Source: a virus. From it: a DNA stretch of 27,492 bases. The DNA is taken from positions 1 to 27,492 of IMG/VR virus record IMGVR_UViG_3300030101_003119. One strand, 5' to 3'. Under the pieces are notes generated by a model that saw nothing but the letters and a program-made list of their open reading frames with translations, was not told the DNA's origin and searched no databases. The translations under genes and the position numbers were made by a program. Shown here piece after piece: positions 13,649 through 23,174 of the stretch; the first letter of the stretch is position 1; the number at the start of each line of letters is the position of its first letter.

Positions 13649-14565
13649 TGAATTTTTTTGAACAAGTAATTGGATCAGCAATAAGTCCTGTGACATCAGG
13701 CATTCAAAATTTAGTTAATCCTTCTAATTTAGGTAATCTTGGCAATATGTATATTCAAGGCAAAATTATGAGTGGATTAGGCATGGATCAACAAGCATCT
13801 ATGCAAGATAGAATGATGCGCAATTATATAGCAGATCAATTTTTAGGTGGTGGCATTGGTTCTTTGCAAGGAGCAAGCCCAATAGATGCAAGGACAGGTA
13901 GAACATTTCAAGCATTAGCAGGTAATCCAAACAAAGAGTCAATTAAAGCAGCTTATGGTTTTGCAGGTGTTGATGATGTTGAACTAATTAGAAAATATAA
14001 TAAACTTTATGATAAAGATGGAAGACTTAAAAGAAAAAAAGGATTTTTATCAGGTAAAGATAAAGGTCAAAAACGGTTAAAACCAGAAGACATAAATCTT
14101 ATGATGCTTATAGAAGCATTAAGAATGCCTGAAGATGTTGTAATTCAAGGTAAAAGTGATTATCAAAGAAGAGAAGATCAAGCAAGAGCAGATATTGCAA
14201 AACAATTTGGTGGTCGCTTTAAAACATATGATACAAGCTCTATGTATCCACAATATGCTCCACAAAGAGGTTACTCCGAAGGAGGTATAGCAAGCTATGC
14301 TAAAGGAGGCGAAAGTTTTCCAGATTTAAATAACGATGGTAAATTAACATATGCAGATATTTTAAAAGGTAGAGGTGTTGATTTAAGAGAAGGTGGAGAA
14401 GCTAGTGGTCCTGGCACAGGGACAAGTGATTCTATACCTGCAAGATTGTCAGACGGTGAATTTGTTATGACAGCTAAAGCTGTAAAAGCAGCTGGTGGTG
14501 GCGATAGAAAAAAAGGTGTTAGAGAAATGTATTCTTTAATGAATGATTTAGAGGCAATGGGATAA
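13648..14565 (+). CDS. Putative internal virion/tape-measure-like protein with EF-hand/dockerin loop
   Basis: The start chosen is ATG 13648 (MNFFEQVIGSAISPVTSGIQ), overlapping the previous stop in TAATG; the in-frame ATG at 13561 lies within the preceding gene. The 305-residue product has an amphipathic N-terminus and a helical, Lys/Arg-rich centre. Two motifs follow. Residues 226-237, DLNNDGKLTYAD, fit the 12-residue calcium loop of EF-hand/dockerin motifs (Asp1, Asn3, Asp5, Gly6, Asp12). Residues about 254-285, GPGTGTSDSIPARLSDGEF then VMTAKAVKAAGGG, are the conserved C-terminal motif I recall from many phage tape-measure and internal proteins. It opens a run of five genes for large helical proteins and is probably carried within the tail or head and delivered on infection. 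Exact role is uncertain. Confidence 0.65.
   Translation: MNFFEQVIGSAISPVTSGIQNLVNPSNLGNLGNMYIQGKIMSGLGMDQQASMQDRMMRNYIADQFLGGGIGSLQGASPIDARTGRTFQALAGNPNKESIKAAYGFAGVDDVELIRKYNKLYDKDGRLKRKKGFLSGKDKGQKRLKPEDINLMMLIEALRMPEDVVIQGKSDYQRREDQARADIAKQFGGRFKTYDTSSMYPQYAPQRGYSEGGIASYAKGGESFPDLNNDGKLTYADILKGRGVDLREGGEASGPGTGTSDSIPARLSDGEFVMTAKAVKAAGGGDRKKGVREMYSLMNDLEAMG
14323..14358 (+). other. Calcium-loop (EF-hand/dockerin-like) motif
   Basis: The motif covers codons 226-237 of the 305-residue protein, D-L-N-N-D-G-K-L-T-Y-A-D. Oxygen ligands sit at loop positions 1, 3, 5, 9 and 12, and Gly at 6, as in EF-hand loops. Only one copy is seen; dockerins normally carry two. Confidence 0.55.
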
Positions 14566-15761
14566 TGACAACAAATACAAGTGCAGTACCAGCAGGTCAA
14601 GTTATACAACAATTAGATGATCCGTATCTTAGGGCTTTAAGAGAATATATTTTTAATACTGCTATGGGTTTTTCAGGACAACCACTTCCTATAGAATCTT
14701 TAGTAACTCAAATAGCACCTTTTAATCCATTAGAACAAAGTGCAATTGACATTGCTGCTGGTGGTGTTGGTTCATATTTTCCGTATCTTAGAAGAGGTGC
14801 AGGAATGTTTGAAAGTGCTGCTGACTATTTTCCAGAATCAGCAGCGTTAATTAGAGAATCTGTTCCTTACTATAACGAAGCAGTAAGTGGTTATAGAGAC
14901 GCAGCCAATTTAGCAAGAAGTGGATTACAGCCAACTGAAAGAGGAATTTTTGAAGCAATTAATATGCTTAACGCTGGACTTGGTTCTTTTGATCAAAGAG
15001 CAGCTAACTTTTATATGAATCCATATGTAGATGCAGTTGTTCAAGATCAATTAAATGAAGTTGATAAATATTATGATCAACAAATAACAAATTTAGGAAC
15101 AAAATTAGCTGGTTCTGGGCTTAGAGGTTCTGCAAGAGGTGGTTTGTTAGAATTAGAACTTGCTAAAGAAAAAGAAAAAAGAAGAAATGAATTATTAAAC
15201 AGAGGTTTAGCTTCTGCTTATAATCAAGCACAACAACAATTTAATCTAGAACAAGGAGCTCTTCGAGCTGCTGCACCAGTTATGGCTAATTTAGGACAGG
15301 GTTTTGGAGCTGCTAGAAGTGGTCTTGCTGGATTATTAAATAATTTATCATCTAATGTTGGAAATGTTGGCGGTAACTTTTTAAGAACAGGAACAGCATT
15401 AATGGGAGTGCCAAGTGGCATTCAAAGTCTTGGTGGTGCAATGGTAAATCTTGGTGGTGCAGAGCAAGCGTTTAGAGGAAATGATATTGCAAATTTAACA
15501 AGCGCAGGTAGAACAGCTAGAGGTTATGAACAGGCTGTATTAGATACTCAAAGACAAAATGCTTTTGCGTTAGCTATGGAGCCTTATAATAGATTAAGTT
15601 ATCTATCTGAGTTTGCTAGTCCAAATTACATGGGATCTGGTCAGGTAATGAGAATACAACAAGATCAAGCTGCAATGCCAAGTCCTTTTCAAGCAACTTT
15701 AACTAATATTCCTCCAGGTAGCCCTATTGCTGGCGGAGGATTTTTTGATTTTTTTAATTAA
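14565..15761 (+). CDS. Putative DNA-ejection / internal virion protein, 398 aa
   Basis: The 398-residue product is mostly helical and rich in Ala, Gly, Gln and Asn. Residues about 149-200 carry YMNPYVDAVVQDQLNEVDKY then DQQITNLGTKLAGSGLRGSA and RGGLLELELAKEKEKR. This 'YMNPY...G-x-RGSARG-x-LLE' pattern is one I recall from internal or ejection proteins of marine podoviruses. A Gly/Asn/Leu-rich stretch (about 240-320) follows, then a polar C-terminus ending GGGFFDFFN. No signal peptide or clear membrane helix. Start ATG 14565 overlaps the previous stop (TAATG). The AAGGAG for the next gene overlaps its stop. Ejection function is inferred from family resemblance and from the run of four further large genes. 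Confidence 0.65.
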   Translation: MTTNTSAVPAGQVIQQLDDPYLRALREYIFNTAMGFSGQPLPIESLVTQIAPFNPLEQSAIDIAAGGVGSYFPYLRRGAGMFESAADYFPESAALIRESVPYYNEAVSGYRDAANLARSGLQPTERGIFEAINMLNAGLGSFDQRAANFYMNPYVDAVVQDQLNEVDKYYDQQITNLGTKLAGSGLRGSARGGLLELELAKEKEKRRNELLNRGLASAYNQAQQQFNLEQGALRAAAPVMANLGQGFGAARSGLAGLLNNLSSNVGNVGGNFLRTGTALMGVPSGIQSLGGAMVNLGGAEQAFRGNDIANLTSAGRTARGYEQAVLDTQRQNAFALAMEPYNRLSYLSEFASPNYMGSGQVMRIQQDQAAMPSPFQATLTNIPPGSPIAGGGFFDFFN

Positions 15762-15765
15762 GGAG
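15760..15765 (+). promoter_or_regulatory. Ribosome binding site deciding the GTG start of the 629-aa gene
   Basis: AAGGAG lies eight bases before GTG 15774. No ATG in that frame is close, so this site supports GTG initiation. Confidence 0.7.
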
Positions 15766-15773
15766 AATAATAA

Positions 15774-17663
15774 GTGAATAACCCACCTATTATAAAACCA
15801 AAAAATTCTATATTAAGAATGTTGCAAGGTTCTGGTCCTATTTTACCTACTCCTTCCAATATTGGTGCATTAGGATTGCTTGCACTAAATCAAAGTTTAA
15901 CAAGTGATAAAGTACAAAAAAATATAGCTAAAGGAACAGAAAAAGCTCGTGGTACAAAAAACCCTTTAGTTTATGATTTAATTGATGATCCTATATTACA
16001 ACCTAATAACATTCAAAAAGATTTAAATGCACTAACATCAGATTTAAAAAATGTAAAATCTCAACAACCAAAAAAAGAAGAATTAGTTAATGAAAAAGAA
16101 ACTAATGCTGTAGAGGATATAGATGATTTTAAATCATGGATAAAACAAAATACTAAATTTGATGATGAAACAGGTGAATTGTCTTATGAAACAATTCAAG
16201 GAGAAAAAGTTCCTTTAGAAGATTCTCCTGAAACTAATGTATTATTATATGAAATTTTTAAACAAGAAACTGGACGTGGTGGAGAAGCATTAGAAGCTAT
16301 TCAAAATTTAGATATTGAACAATTTCAACAAGCTCCAGCGAGTGCAAAATTTTCTGATAAAAATCCTTTTGATGATAAGTTTTCTAAAGATTTACAATCA
16401 ATAAGAAAGAATATGGGTGTACCAAAAAATGAAAAAGACATAAGAGAGCAAATCCAAAATTTAGAACTGCAAGCTGCTCGTGGAATGGCTACACCAAGAG
16501 ATGGTAGTTTCTTAACAGATGAATCAAGAAGAAACGCTGCTGTAATGGCAACAAGAGCAGAACAATTACGATCGCAATTGCCAGAATCAGATAAGCGAGA
16601 TTTTTATTCCTACAGAAGAAAAGATAAATCAATGTTTGGTTTTGGTGATAAAGGTCAAAATGAATTTGTATTAACTCCAACTGGATTAACTCAAAGAGAA
16701 GTTTATGAGTTAACAAAAAACGGTGATTATGAAATAGGCCCAGCTGAACTTGCAAGAGAAATAAGAGGCGATGATATAGATAGGGAAGAAGAGTTTATGA
16801 GAAAAGCTATTCTTGCCGGTCGAGTACCAATGCCTGGTACACAACAACAGGTAGCTGAATCTAAACCAGCACAAGAAAAAGTTTTAATAGAAACAGAAGA
16901 ACAAGTTCCTAATAACTTTAGGCATAAGGCTTTTGTTCCTGTAGAAATTAGTGGTCTTTATTCAAGAGGAAGTAAGGATAATTTAAAATTTAGAGTTAGA
17001 ATGTTAGAAGATAAAAACACAGGAGAAGTTAAATATGTTCCTGATGTTAATTTAGCTCCTATTATAACAGAAATATACCAAGCTGAAAATTATGCTCAAG
17101 AATCTAAAGATGAAATTGGCATGATAAAAGATTTAGTTAGTGCAGACAACATTGGTTTAGCTCAAAGAGTAAATGATTTATCAAGATCAATTGCAGCTAT
17201 TGCTGGTGTTGAAAGAATAGCTTTTGACGAAAATGGAAATCAAATAATGCCTACACCTGAAATTATTGCAAGGTGGGCAAAAAGATTTACGGCTCAAAAT
17301 ATTACAACTATTCTCGGAGAATCTAACAGAACAATATCCGACGCTGATAGAAAAAGAGCTGATGATATTGTAAATGTTTTAGGAACATTTACAGATGTAG
17401 CTGGAGCAAAATTAGCGTTAGAACAGTTAATAAATATTTTTGAAGCTCCTTCTAGAAATGCTAACTCTGCGTTACAAAGTTTATATGCTCAAGGAGAATC
17501 ATCAGGGTATCTTGAAGACATAAAAGATATAGAGCGTTCTGTTTTAAATCAATTACAAAAAGGTGGGGGAGCCTTTTCAATTCCAAAATCAAGTGCTTTA
17601 CAATTTGAAGAAACAGATGAAACTGAAAACATATATGAAAGTATTGATTTAACGCAAGGTTAA
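15774..17663 (+). CDS. Large acidic helical virion protein, 629 aa (GTG start)
   Basis: The start is GTG 15774, supported by AAGGAG at 15760-15765. The first ~60 residues contain a Pro-rich start and a mild hydrophobic stretch (NIGALGLLALNQSLTS). The rest is charged, with long predicted helices and a high content of Glu, Asp, Lys, Asn and Gln. Near the C-terminus, the segment RWAKRFTAQNITTILGESNR-TISDADRKRADDIVNVLGTF is a pattern I recall from marine phage internal proteins. No enzyme motif, signal peptide or clear transmembrane helix was seen. It lies between the ejection-like 398-residue and 1320-residue genes, with one base separating it from the latter, so an internal core or ejection role is the simplest reading. 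I cannot assign a biochemical activity. Confidence 0.6.
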   Translation: MNNPPIIKPKNSILRMLQGSGPILPTPSNIGALGLLALNQSLTSDKVQKNIAKGTEKARGTKNPLVYDLIDDPILQPNNIQKDLNALTSDLKNVKSQQPKKEELVNEKETNAVEDIDDFKSWIKQNTKFDDETGELSYETIQGEKVPLEDSPETNVLLYEIFKQETGRGGEALEAIQNLDIEQFQQAPASAKFSDKNPFDDKFSKDLQSIRKNMGVPKNEKDIREQIQNLELQAARGMATPRDGSFLTDESRRNAAVMATRAEQLRSQLPESDKRDFYSYRRKDKSMFGFGDKGQNEFVLTPTGLTQREVYELTKNGDYEIGPAELAREIRGDDIDREEEFMRKAILAGRVPMPGTQQQVAESKPAQEKVLIETEEQVPNNFRHKAFVPVEISGLYSRGSKDNLKFRVRMLEDKNTGEVKYVPDVNLAPIITEIYQAENYAQESKDEIGMIKDLVSADNIGLAQRVNDLSRSIAAIAGVERIAFDENGNQIMPTPEIIARWAKRFTAQNITTILGESNRTISDADRKRADDIVNVLGTFTDVAGAKLALEQLINIFEAPSRNANSALQSLYAQGESSGYLEDIKDIERSVLNQLQKGGGAFSIPKSSALQFEETDETENIYESIDLTQG

Positions 17664-17664
17664 A

Positions 17665-20600
17665 ATGGTAGTAAAATTTTATAAATCATTTGATGGCAAA
17701 ACTTTTCAAGTTAAACAAGCTGGTGAACAACTGACACCTGTTGAAGAAAGTGCATTAAGAAATAAAATTGGTGGTGATTTTATAGAGTCAACTAAACGTG
17801 CTAAAACTTTAAAAAAAGAAGCGGATCAACCTTTAAGTGTTTTTACAAGAACAGGTCGTTTTAGAGGAGCTGATTACAAAACAGGTGTGGGTAATACAGC
17901 AACTATCACAGAAGATCCAATAGGTTACATACAAGGAAAAAGATTAAGAACATTTTTTGGTCAAACAGATAATTTTGATGAAAAAGTAGCTTACTTAAAT
18001 AAAATGACAGGTGATAAAGGTTATGTTGTTGATAAGTTAGGTAATTTTTTATTAACTCCCGAAGGTCAAAAAAACTTAGGTATTACAGCTACAAATGATT
18101 TACTTGCAATAGATTCAGATAAATTTGAAGCTGAAGACTTTTTAGATTTTTTAGGTGAGTATGGTTATACTACTGGAGGTTCAATTGCTGGATTTGCCGG
18201 TGGTTTAGCTTTAGGAGCAGCTGGTATAGCTACGTTACCCGTCTCCGCTCCTATTGCTGGATTAGCTACTATAGGTTTAGCTGTAACAGGTTCTGGAGCT
18301 GGTGCTTATGTTGGTAATGCGTTAAATGAAACACAACAATGGATGAGAGGAATACAAAAAGAATCAGCATCTGAAGTAAATAGAAGAGGATTAAAAGAAG
18401 CAGCTTGGGCTGCTGGAGGCGATCTTGCAACTCTTGGTTTGTTAAAGGGTGTTGGAAGAATTTTAAAAGCTAGTCCCAAAAAACAAGCAAAAGTTATTTA
18501 TGGAGAAGATGCTTATAAAGATTGGTCTAAGGGAGTATCAAAAGGAATAGAACCAACTCCTGCCAAAGATAGTTACAAAGACTTTGTATCAAGAGGATAT
18601 AGACCAAATCCATACTCAGAACCTTTTTATAATAAAAATTTAAGAGCAAAAATGGGAAGAATTGCTGAACAAATTGCAGGTTTACAAACAAAAAGATCAG
18701 AAATAAATGCAAAAGCATTAAGAAAGGAATTTGAAGAAGCCTTAACGCCTGAAGAATTTTCAAAAATTACTGATAAAGACATAGTAGAAGCTATGCAAGA
18801 TGCTTTAGGTTTAAAAGCAAACGAACTTAGAGATGCAAGTAAAGGTTTTCGTCACAATGTTGTAACTAATGTAGCAGGTATATTAGATAATACTTTAAAG
18901 GGTTTAGAAAAAGGTACGATAAAACTTGATGAGGATGCTGGTGTTATATTTAAAACACTACAAGATAATGTAGCAATTGGTTCAACAGAAGCTATTACTG
19001 TCGGAGAAAGAGCAGCAAGAAAAGGTTTTGAAAAAATTATGCCTTTATTTGATGAAATAACTCCACAAGACTTACAAAATCAAGCTAGTAAATTTTTTGA
19101 TTTTGTTGGCCCTAATAAAATGCCAGTAATGAAAAGAGGTTTAACTCCAACAGATAAACTTCTTGCTACTTACTTAAATAACACATTTAAAAGCACCGCT
19201 AATGAAAACATAAATGTTATTTCAGCTCAAGTTGGAAAAAGAAAAGTTCCTGTTTTTGCAATGATGTTTGATGAAGAAAAAGGAATTAGATATATAGCAC
19301 CAGATAGTCTTTTAACAGAAATTCAAAAATTTAAAAAAACAACTCCATTAAAAAATGTAGGAGAAGGAACTTTTGCAAAACTTTACAACACTGAAGGTGA
19401 GTTTATAAATAATAAATTTATGGCAGATCAACAAATTCTTTTATCTCCATTACAAGTTAATGAAGTTATACAGGAAATGAGAAAAATAACATTAGCAGCT
19501 AATGATGGTATAAATTTTCCTGTAAAAAATTTATGGGACTCAGCTGTTCAAGATTTTGATGTAGCAAATGCTGCTTTAGCTTCTGCTGTTGATTTAGCTA
19601 AAAAAGGAAAAGTTATTACAAAAAAAGAACCTGATATTGTTACTCCAGGAACACCAGCATCATTAACTCGTGGAGGAAAAAGAATAGAAGCAGTACCTGC
19701 AAAAAGGAAAATAGGCAAAACATATAAACCTAAAGATTATATAGATGGTTTAAATCTTTTAGATGATTACGTTGCTAAAACTTTAGATATTACTATTGAT
19801 AATAGAAAAGCATTTGAAGCTTTTGAAGAGTTTGGTCTAGGAGTTGCTTCACAAAAAGTTGCCGAAGGTAAAATGCCAATTGAAAATTTGTTTAAATATG
19901 TTTTAACAGAACAAGCTGACAGTCCTCAAGTTGTTGAAAGTTTTATAGATTACACAGGAGATGTAATAAGAAGAAAAGATAGGTCAATGTTAAAAACATC
20001 TCCAGAAACAGCAGCTCTTGGACAAGATGAAATAATTAAAGATGTTATCGAACAACCTATTTCTTTAGCTAAAGGCCAACAAAAAATTGCTCAAGATGTA
20101 TTAGAAGAAACAGTTGATGCAAGTAAAACTGCTCAAACTGAAGTAACTAAAGGAAGAACTTCATTACGAAAGCAAGATGAAATATTGTTAAATAAATTAG
20201 CACAAGCAAATCCTAAAAAGTTAAAACAAGGTATAAAAGAGCAATTTGGTAAAGAAATAGTAAAAGAAATGGGTGTGGATCAAGGACAAACGACTATTCG
20301 TCAAGTTTCAGATGTTATTGCAAAATATGGTTACAATGGTCAAGGAACAGCTGATTCTACGTTACAAGTTATTTTTGGAAAAGACGGAGCAAAAGAATTA
20401 TTAGATTTAAAAGAATATCTTGACACTATAACAGATTCAGCAATGAGAGCTGGTGATTTTGAAGTAGGAACTGAACAAGCAATTAAAAGTTTATTTGATC
20501 AAAATCTTAAATTTTTAGCCGATCCTAATACTTTAGGAACTGCTAGTCTTAAAGAAGTAAGAGATAATGTTAAATTATTTAATAAAAACATGGAAAAACA

Positions 20601-21627
20601 GGTAGCTTTAACAAGTGATGCTTTTTTTAATAGAATTAAACAAAATGGATTTAAATTAGAAAAAGGTAATGTAGATATTGATGAATTTGTAACTCAATTT
20701 TTAAATCCAACAACGAGCACACAGAATGTAGAAAGAGTATTAAAAAAATTAACAAAAAATGACAAAGCAAATTTACAACAAAAAATTTTACAAAGAAGTC
20801 TAACAAGAGTTCTTGGAAAAAATGCAGATGAAGTTAACGAAATTATTAATAGTAGAGATTTAAACAATACTCTTTCTGGTGGATTTGTAAAACAATTTGG
20901 CGATGATCCAAAAAGATTTAACATGTTGTTTGGTGAGTCTAAATTTAAAAATCCATATAAAGTTATTCAAGGTTTAGGAAACACTTTTGATAAAGTAAGA
21001 AAATGGGAAATTGGAAATAGCGGAGCTTTAATAGCTCAAACTTTAGCCGCAGCTTTTGCTGCATTACCAGTAGGTATCTTAACAGGCAATATACCTTTAG
21101 CAGCTGGAGCTGGTTTGGCAACACAATATCAAACTATAAAGGCCTATGCTAACATGTTAAATTCAGAGTGGTTTTTAAAAGCATTAGCGGATCCAAGATG
21201 GGCAACTAAAACAAATCCGGTAGATTACTTTAATCCTAATAAAGCTAATTTATCTGAATTATTAACTATGTATAATGTAGGTTTAGCAAACACTGCTAGA
21301 AATATGATTAGAGAACAAGGTGATGAGCCAGAAGAATATAGTGCAATGTCTAATCAAAAAACAACAGATAGATTAAAAAGAATTGCAAAACCTAAATCTC
21401 TTTTTATACCTAGTCGTGAAAATATATCTGATCGTATCTCTGATTTAGGAGGAGTTTTATCAGAAACTATTACAGCTATACCTGGAGCTGTAAGAAGTTC
21501 AACACCTTTACCAAAAGTACAAGACTTTAGACAAGATGTTGATGTGTTTAGTGAATTAAACAGAAGAAAAGCTCTAGCTGGTAACAATCCAGACACACAA
21601 GCAATAGCAGAAAAAGGACAAAGATAA
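17665..21627 (+). CDS. Putative giant DNA-ejection protein (T7 gp16-like role), 1320 aa
   Basis: This 1320-residue product has a short beta N-terminus and then a Gly/Ala-rich hydrophobic stretch at about 168-218 (GGSIAGFAGGLALGAAGIAT, then PIAGLATIGLAV and GAGAYVGNAL). A long charged helical body follows. A second hydrophobic Ala-rich stretch lies at about 1120-1155 (ALIAQTLAAAFAALPVGILT, then NIPLAAGAGLA). Its polar C-terminus is about 165 residues. Two membrane-competent patches within a very long helical protein encoded in the late operon fit an ejection protein that crosses the host envelope, the role of T7 gp14-gp16. I saw no clear lysozyme or transglycosylase motif. A siphovirus tape measure would also be long and hydrophobic, but the connector types argue for a short tail. 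The next gene overlaps its stop (TAATG). Confidence 0.6.
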   Translation: MVVKFYKSFDGKTFQVKQAGEQLTPVEESALRNKIGGDFIESTKRAKTLKKEADQPLSVFTRTGRFRGADYKTGVGNTATITEDPIGYIQGKRLRTFFGQTDNFDEKVAYLNKMTGDKGYVVDKLGNFLLTPEGQKNLGITATNDLLAIDSDKFEAEDFLDFLGEYGYTTGGSIAGFAGGLALGAAGIATLPVSAPIAGLATIGLAVTGSGAGAYVGNALNETQQWMRGIQKESASEVNRRGLKEAAWAAGGDLATLGLLKGVGRILKASPKKQAKVIYGEDAYKDWSKGVSKGIEPTPAKDSYKDFVSRGYRPNPYSEPFYNKNLRAKMGRIAEQIAGLQTKRSEINAKALRKEFEEALTPEEFSKITDKDIVEAMQDALGLKANELRDASKGFRHNVVTNVAGILDNTLKGLEKGTIKLDEDAGVIFKTLQDNVAIGSTEAITVGERAARKGFEKIMPLFDEITPQDLQNQASKFFDFVGPNKMPVMKRGLTPTDKLLATYLNNTFKSTANENINVISAQVGKRKVPVFAMMFDEEKGIRYIAPDSLLTEIQKFKKTTPLKNVGEGTFAKLYNTEGEFINNKFMADQQILLSPLQVNEVIQEMRKITLAANDGINFPVKNLWDSAVQDFDVANAALASAVDLAKKGKVITKKEPDIVTPGTPASLTRGGKRIEAVPAKRKIGKTYKPKDYIDGLNLLDDYVAKTLDITIDNRKAFEAFEEFGLGVASQKVAEGKMPIENLFKYVLTEQADSPQVVESFIDYTGDVIRRKDRSMLKTSPETAALGQDEIIKDVIEQPISLAKGQQKIAQDVLEETVDASKTAQTEVTKGRTSLRKQDEILLNKLAQANPKKLKQGIKEQFGKEIVKEMGVDQGQTTIRQVSDVIAKYGYNGQGTADSTLQVIFGKDGAKELLDLKEYLDTITDSAMRAGDFEVGTEQAIKSLFDQNLKFLADPNTLGTASLKEVRDNVKLFNKNMEKQVALTSDAFFNRIKQNGFKLEKGNVDIDEFVTQFLNPTTSTQNVERVLKKLTKNDKANLQQKILQRSLTRVLGKNADEVNEIINSRDLNNTLSGGFVKQFGDDPKRFNMLFGESKFKNPYKVIQGLGNTFDKVRKWEIGNSGALIAQTLAAAFAALPVGILTGNIPLAAGAGLATQYQTIKAYANMLNSEWFLKALADPRWATKTNPVDYFNPNKANLSELLTMYNVGLANTARNMIREQGDEPEEYSAMSNQKTTDRLKRIAKPKSLFIPSRENISDRISDLGGVLSETITAIPGAVRSSTPLPKVQDFRQDVDVFSELNRRKALAGNNPDTQAIAEKGQR

Positions 21628-23174
21628 TGAATAGATTAATTGAACCACCAAGAGTAGGAAGAACTATAGGTGATTTTGGTTATAATTCTTCTTCTTTACC
21701 AAGATTTGGTGGAGGAAGTAGCCGTAGACTAAGAGGTATACCATCTTACGGTTACGATAAACCTATATCTAGCTATAAAGTTGGTAGCGGTCTTGTAAGA
21801 CCTAGTGCATTGCCTTCTTCATTAACACCGGCAGGAGGTATAGTTTTTGCTGGTGCTCCAGGTGCTGTTAGTGATTATACAATTGGACAAGAAACTTATG
21901 ATGTAGGTGGTGCTGCAAAAACACCTTCAACTGGAGCTATGCTTGGAGATGCTTTAAAACTTGCTGCTGTAAGCACTGGAATAGGAACTGGTTTAAATGC
22001 TTTAGGATTGCCAACTTTTGGAATGCCAGTAGTAAAAGATTTAGATAAAATAAAATTTGGAAGTTTATTTAATACGGGTAATAGTGCAAAAGGTTTAGGA
22101 TCAGCCTTTACATCTGGTATTGGAAGTTTAGGTAATCTTATTCAAAATACAATGTCTCAAGCAGGTCCAGCTGGAGTAATAAGTTTAAATTCAGCAGCAG
22201 GTATGAGTGCTCCTGGAATAGCTGGTACTGGTGTTCTTTATGATGCAAATATGAATCCAATACAACCAAGTTTTATTGATGGAGTTAAAAGTTTCTTTGG
22301 TTATGGCCCAGAAAATACAGCTAATGCTGCTGTTAAATTAAATCCAGCTTATGGACCACAAGATACTGGATTTTTGTCAAGTGTAGGAAACTTCTTTAAT
22401 GCACCTAGATCTTTTATTCCGGGTGTAAGTGGTACAGGAGCCTCAGCAACAGGTTTTGGTGGAGGTGGAGTACCAGGTCAAGGAATAACAAGCATTGGCA
22501 ATGTTCTTGGAACTGTCGGTGGTGTATTATCTTTAGCTGATTTTGTAAAAGATCCATCATTAGCATCAGGCCTTGGAACCTTAGCGGGAGCTGGAGCATC
22601 TGGTATTGGTGCTTTCTCAGGTCTTGCTACAGCAGCTCCTTATCTTGCCGCAGCAGCTTTAGTTGCTGGTTTATTAGGTATAGGTAACAAAAAACCATCT
22701 AATAAAACAGGCTATGCCAGTGTAGATTTTGATAATTTACAATCTCAAAGTTACAGCATTGGTGATTACAAAAGAAAAAAAATGAATAAAGAAAATGTAG
22801 AATTTACAAAAAAATTATTAGATCCAATTATACCTTATATAGAAGAAATAGAAAAAAAATATGGTTTTGATTTAAAAGGTGACTTGCAAATAAGTTATGG
22901 TGGTCGAGATGGTTTATTTTATAACATAGGAGATATAGATCAAGAAGGGTTATCTAGAAGAGACATGTTTTTAAATAGAGTAGATTACTATGATGGTAGA
23001 GATCAAAATGTTTATAAAAAAAGGTTTAATACAGATGAAGCAGGTTTAACTAAATTTTATGACTCCATATTAAAAGATTTAGAAAATATAGCTCAAAATA
23101 AAATAACTAATCTTAGACAATATAGAGGAATACAAAGACAGGTTCCTCAAGGTATATTTAGTTATGGTGTATAA
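21627..23174 (+). CDS. Gly/Ala-rich internal virion protein with C-terminal globular domain, 515 aa
   Basis: The product starts with a polar, Arg/Gly/Tyr-rich N-terminus (MNRLIEPPRVGRTIGDFGYN), followed by some 280 residues dominated by Gly, Ala, Ser, Pro and Asn with many short hydrophobic patches. A clear hydrophobic helix pair lies at about 332-353 (GLATAAPYLAAAALVAGLLG). Residues about 360-515 then form a compact charged domain: YASVDFDNLQSQSYSIGDYK, then LLDPIIPYIEEIEKKYGFDL, LQISYGGRDGLFYNIGD and QEGLSRRDMFLNRVDYYDGR. I do not recognise that domain by name. The membrane-prone segment plus globular tail resembles ejection proteins, and it is the last gene of that run. Start and stop both overlap neighbours (TAATG at each end). 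Confidence 0.6.
   Translation: MNRLIEPPRVGRTIGDFGYNSSSLPRFGGGSSRRLRGIPSYGYDKPISSYKVGSGLVRPSALPSSLTPAGGIVFAGAPGAVSDYTIGQETYDVGGAAKTPSTGAMLGDALKLAAVSTGIGTGLNALGLPTFGMPVVKDLDKIKFGSLFNTGNSAKGLGSAFTSGIGSLGNLIQNTMSQAGPAGVISLNSAAGMSAPGIAGTGVLYDANMNPIQPSFIDGVKSFFGYGPENTANAAVKLNPAYGPQDTGFLSSVGNFFNAPRSFIPGVSGTGASATGFGGGGVPGQGITSIGNVLGTVGGVLSLADFVKDPSLASGLGTLAGAGASGIGAFSGLATAAPYLAAAALVAGLLGIGNKKPSNKTGYASVDFDNLQSQSYSIGDYKRKKMNKENVEFTKKLLDPIIPYIEEIEKKYGFDLKGDLQISYGGRDGLFYNIGDIDQEGLSRRDMFLNRVDYYDGRDQNVYKKRFNTDEAGLTKFYDSILKDLENIAQNKITNLRQYRGIQRQVPQGIFSYGV

Noticed and set aside
17665-21627. Siphovirus-type tape measure protein
   Set aside because: No major tail protein or tail-assembly frameshift pair is seen, and the connector genes are of P22 gp4 and SU10 adaptor types. 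Ejection protein is the better reading, although not proven.
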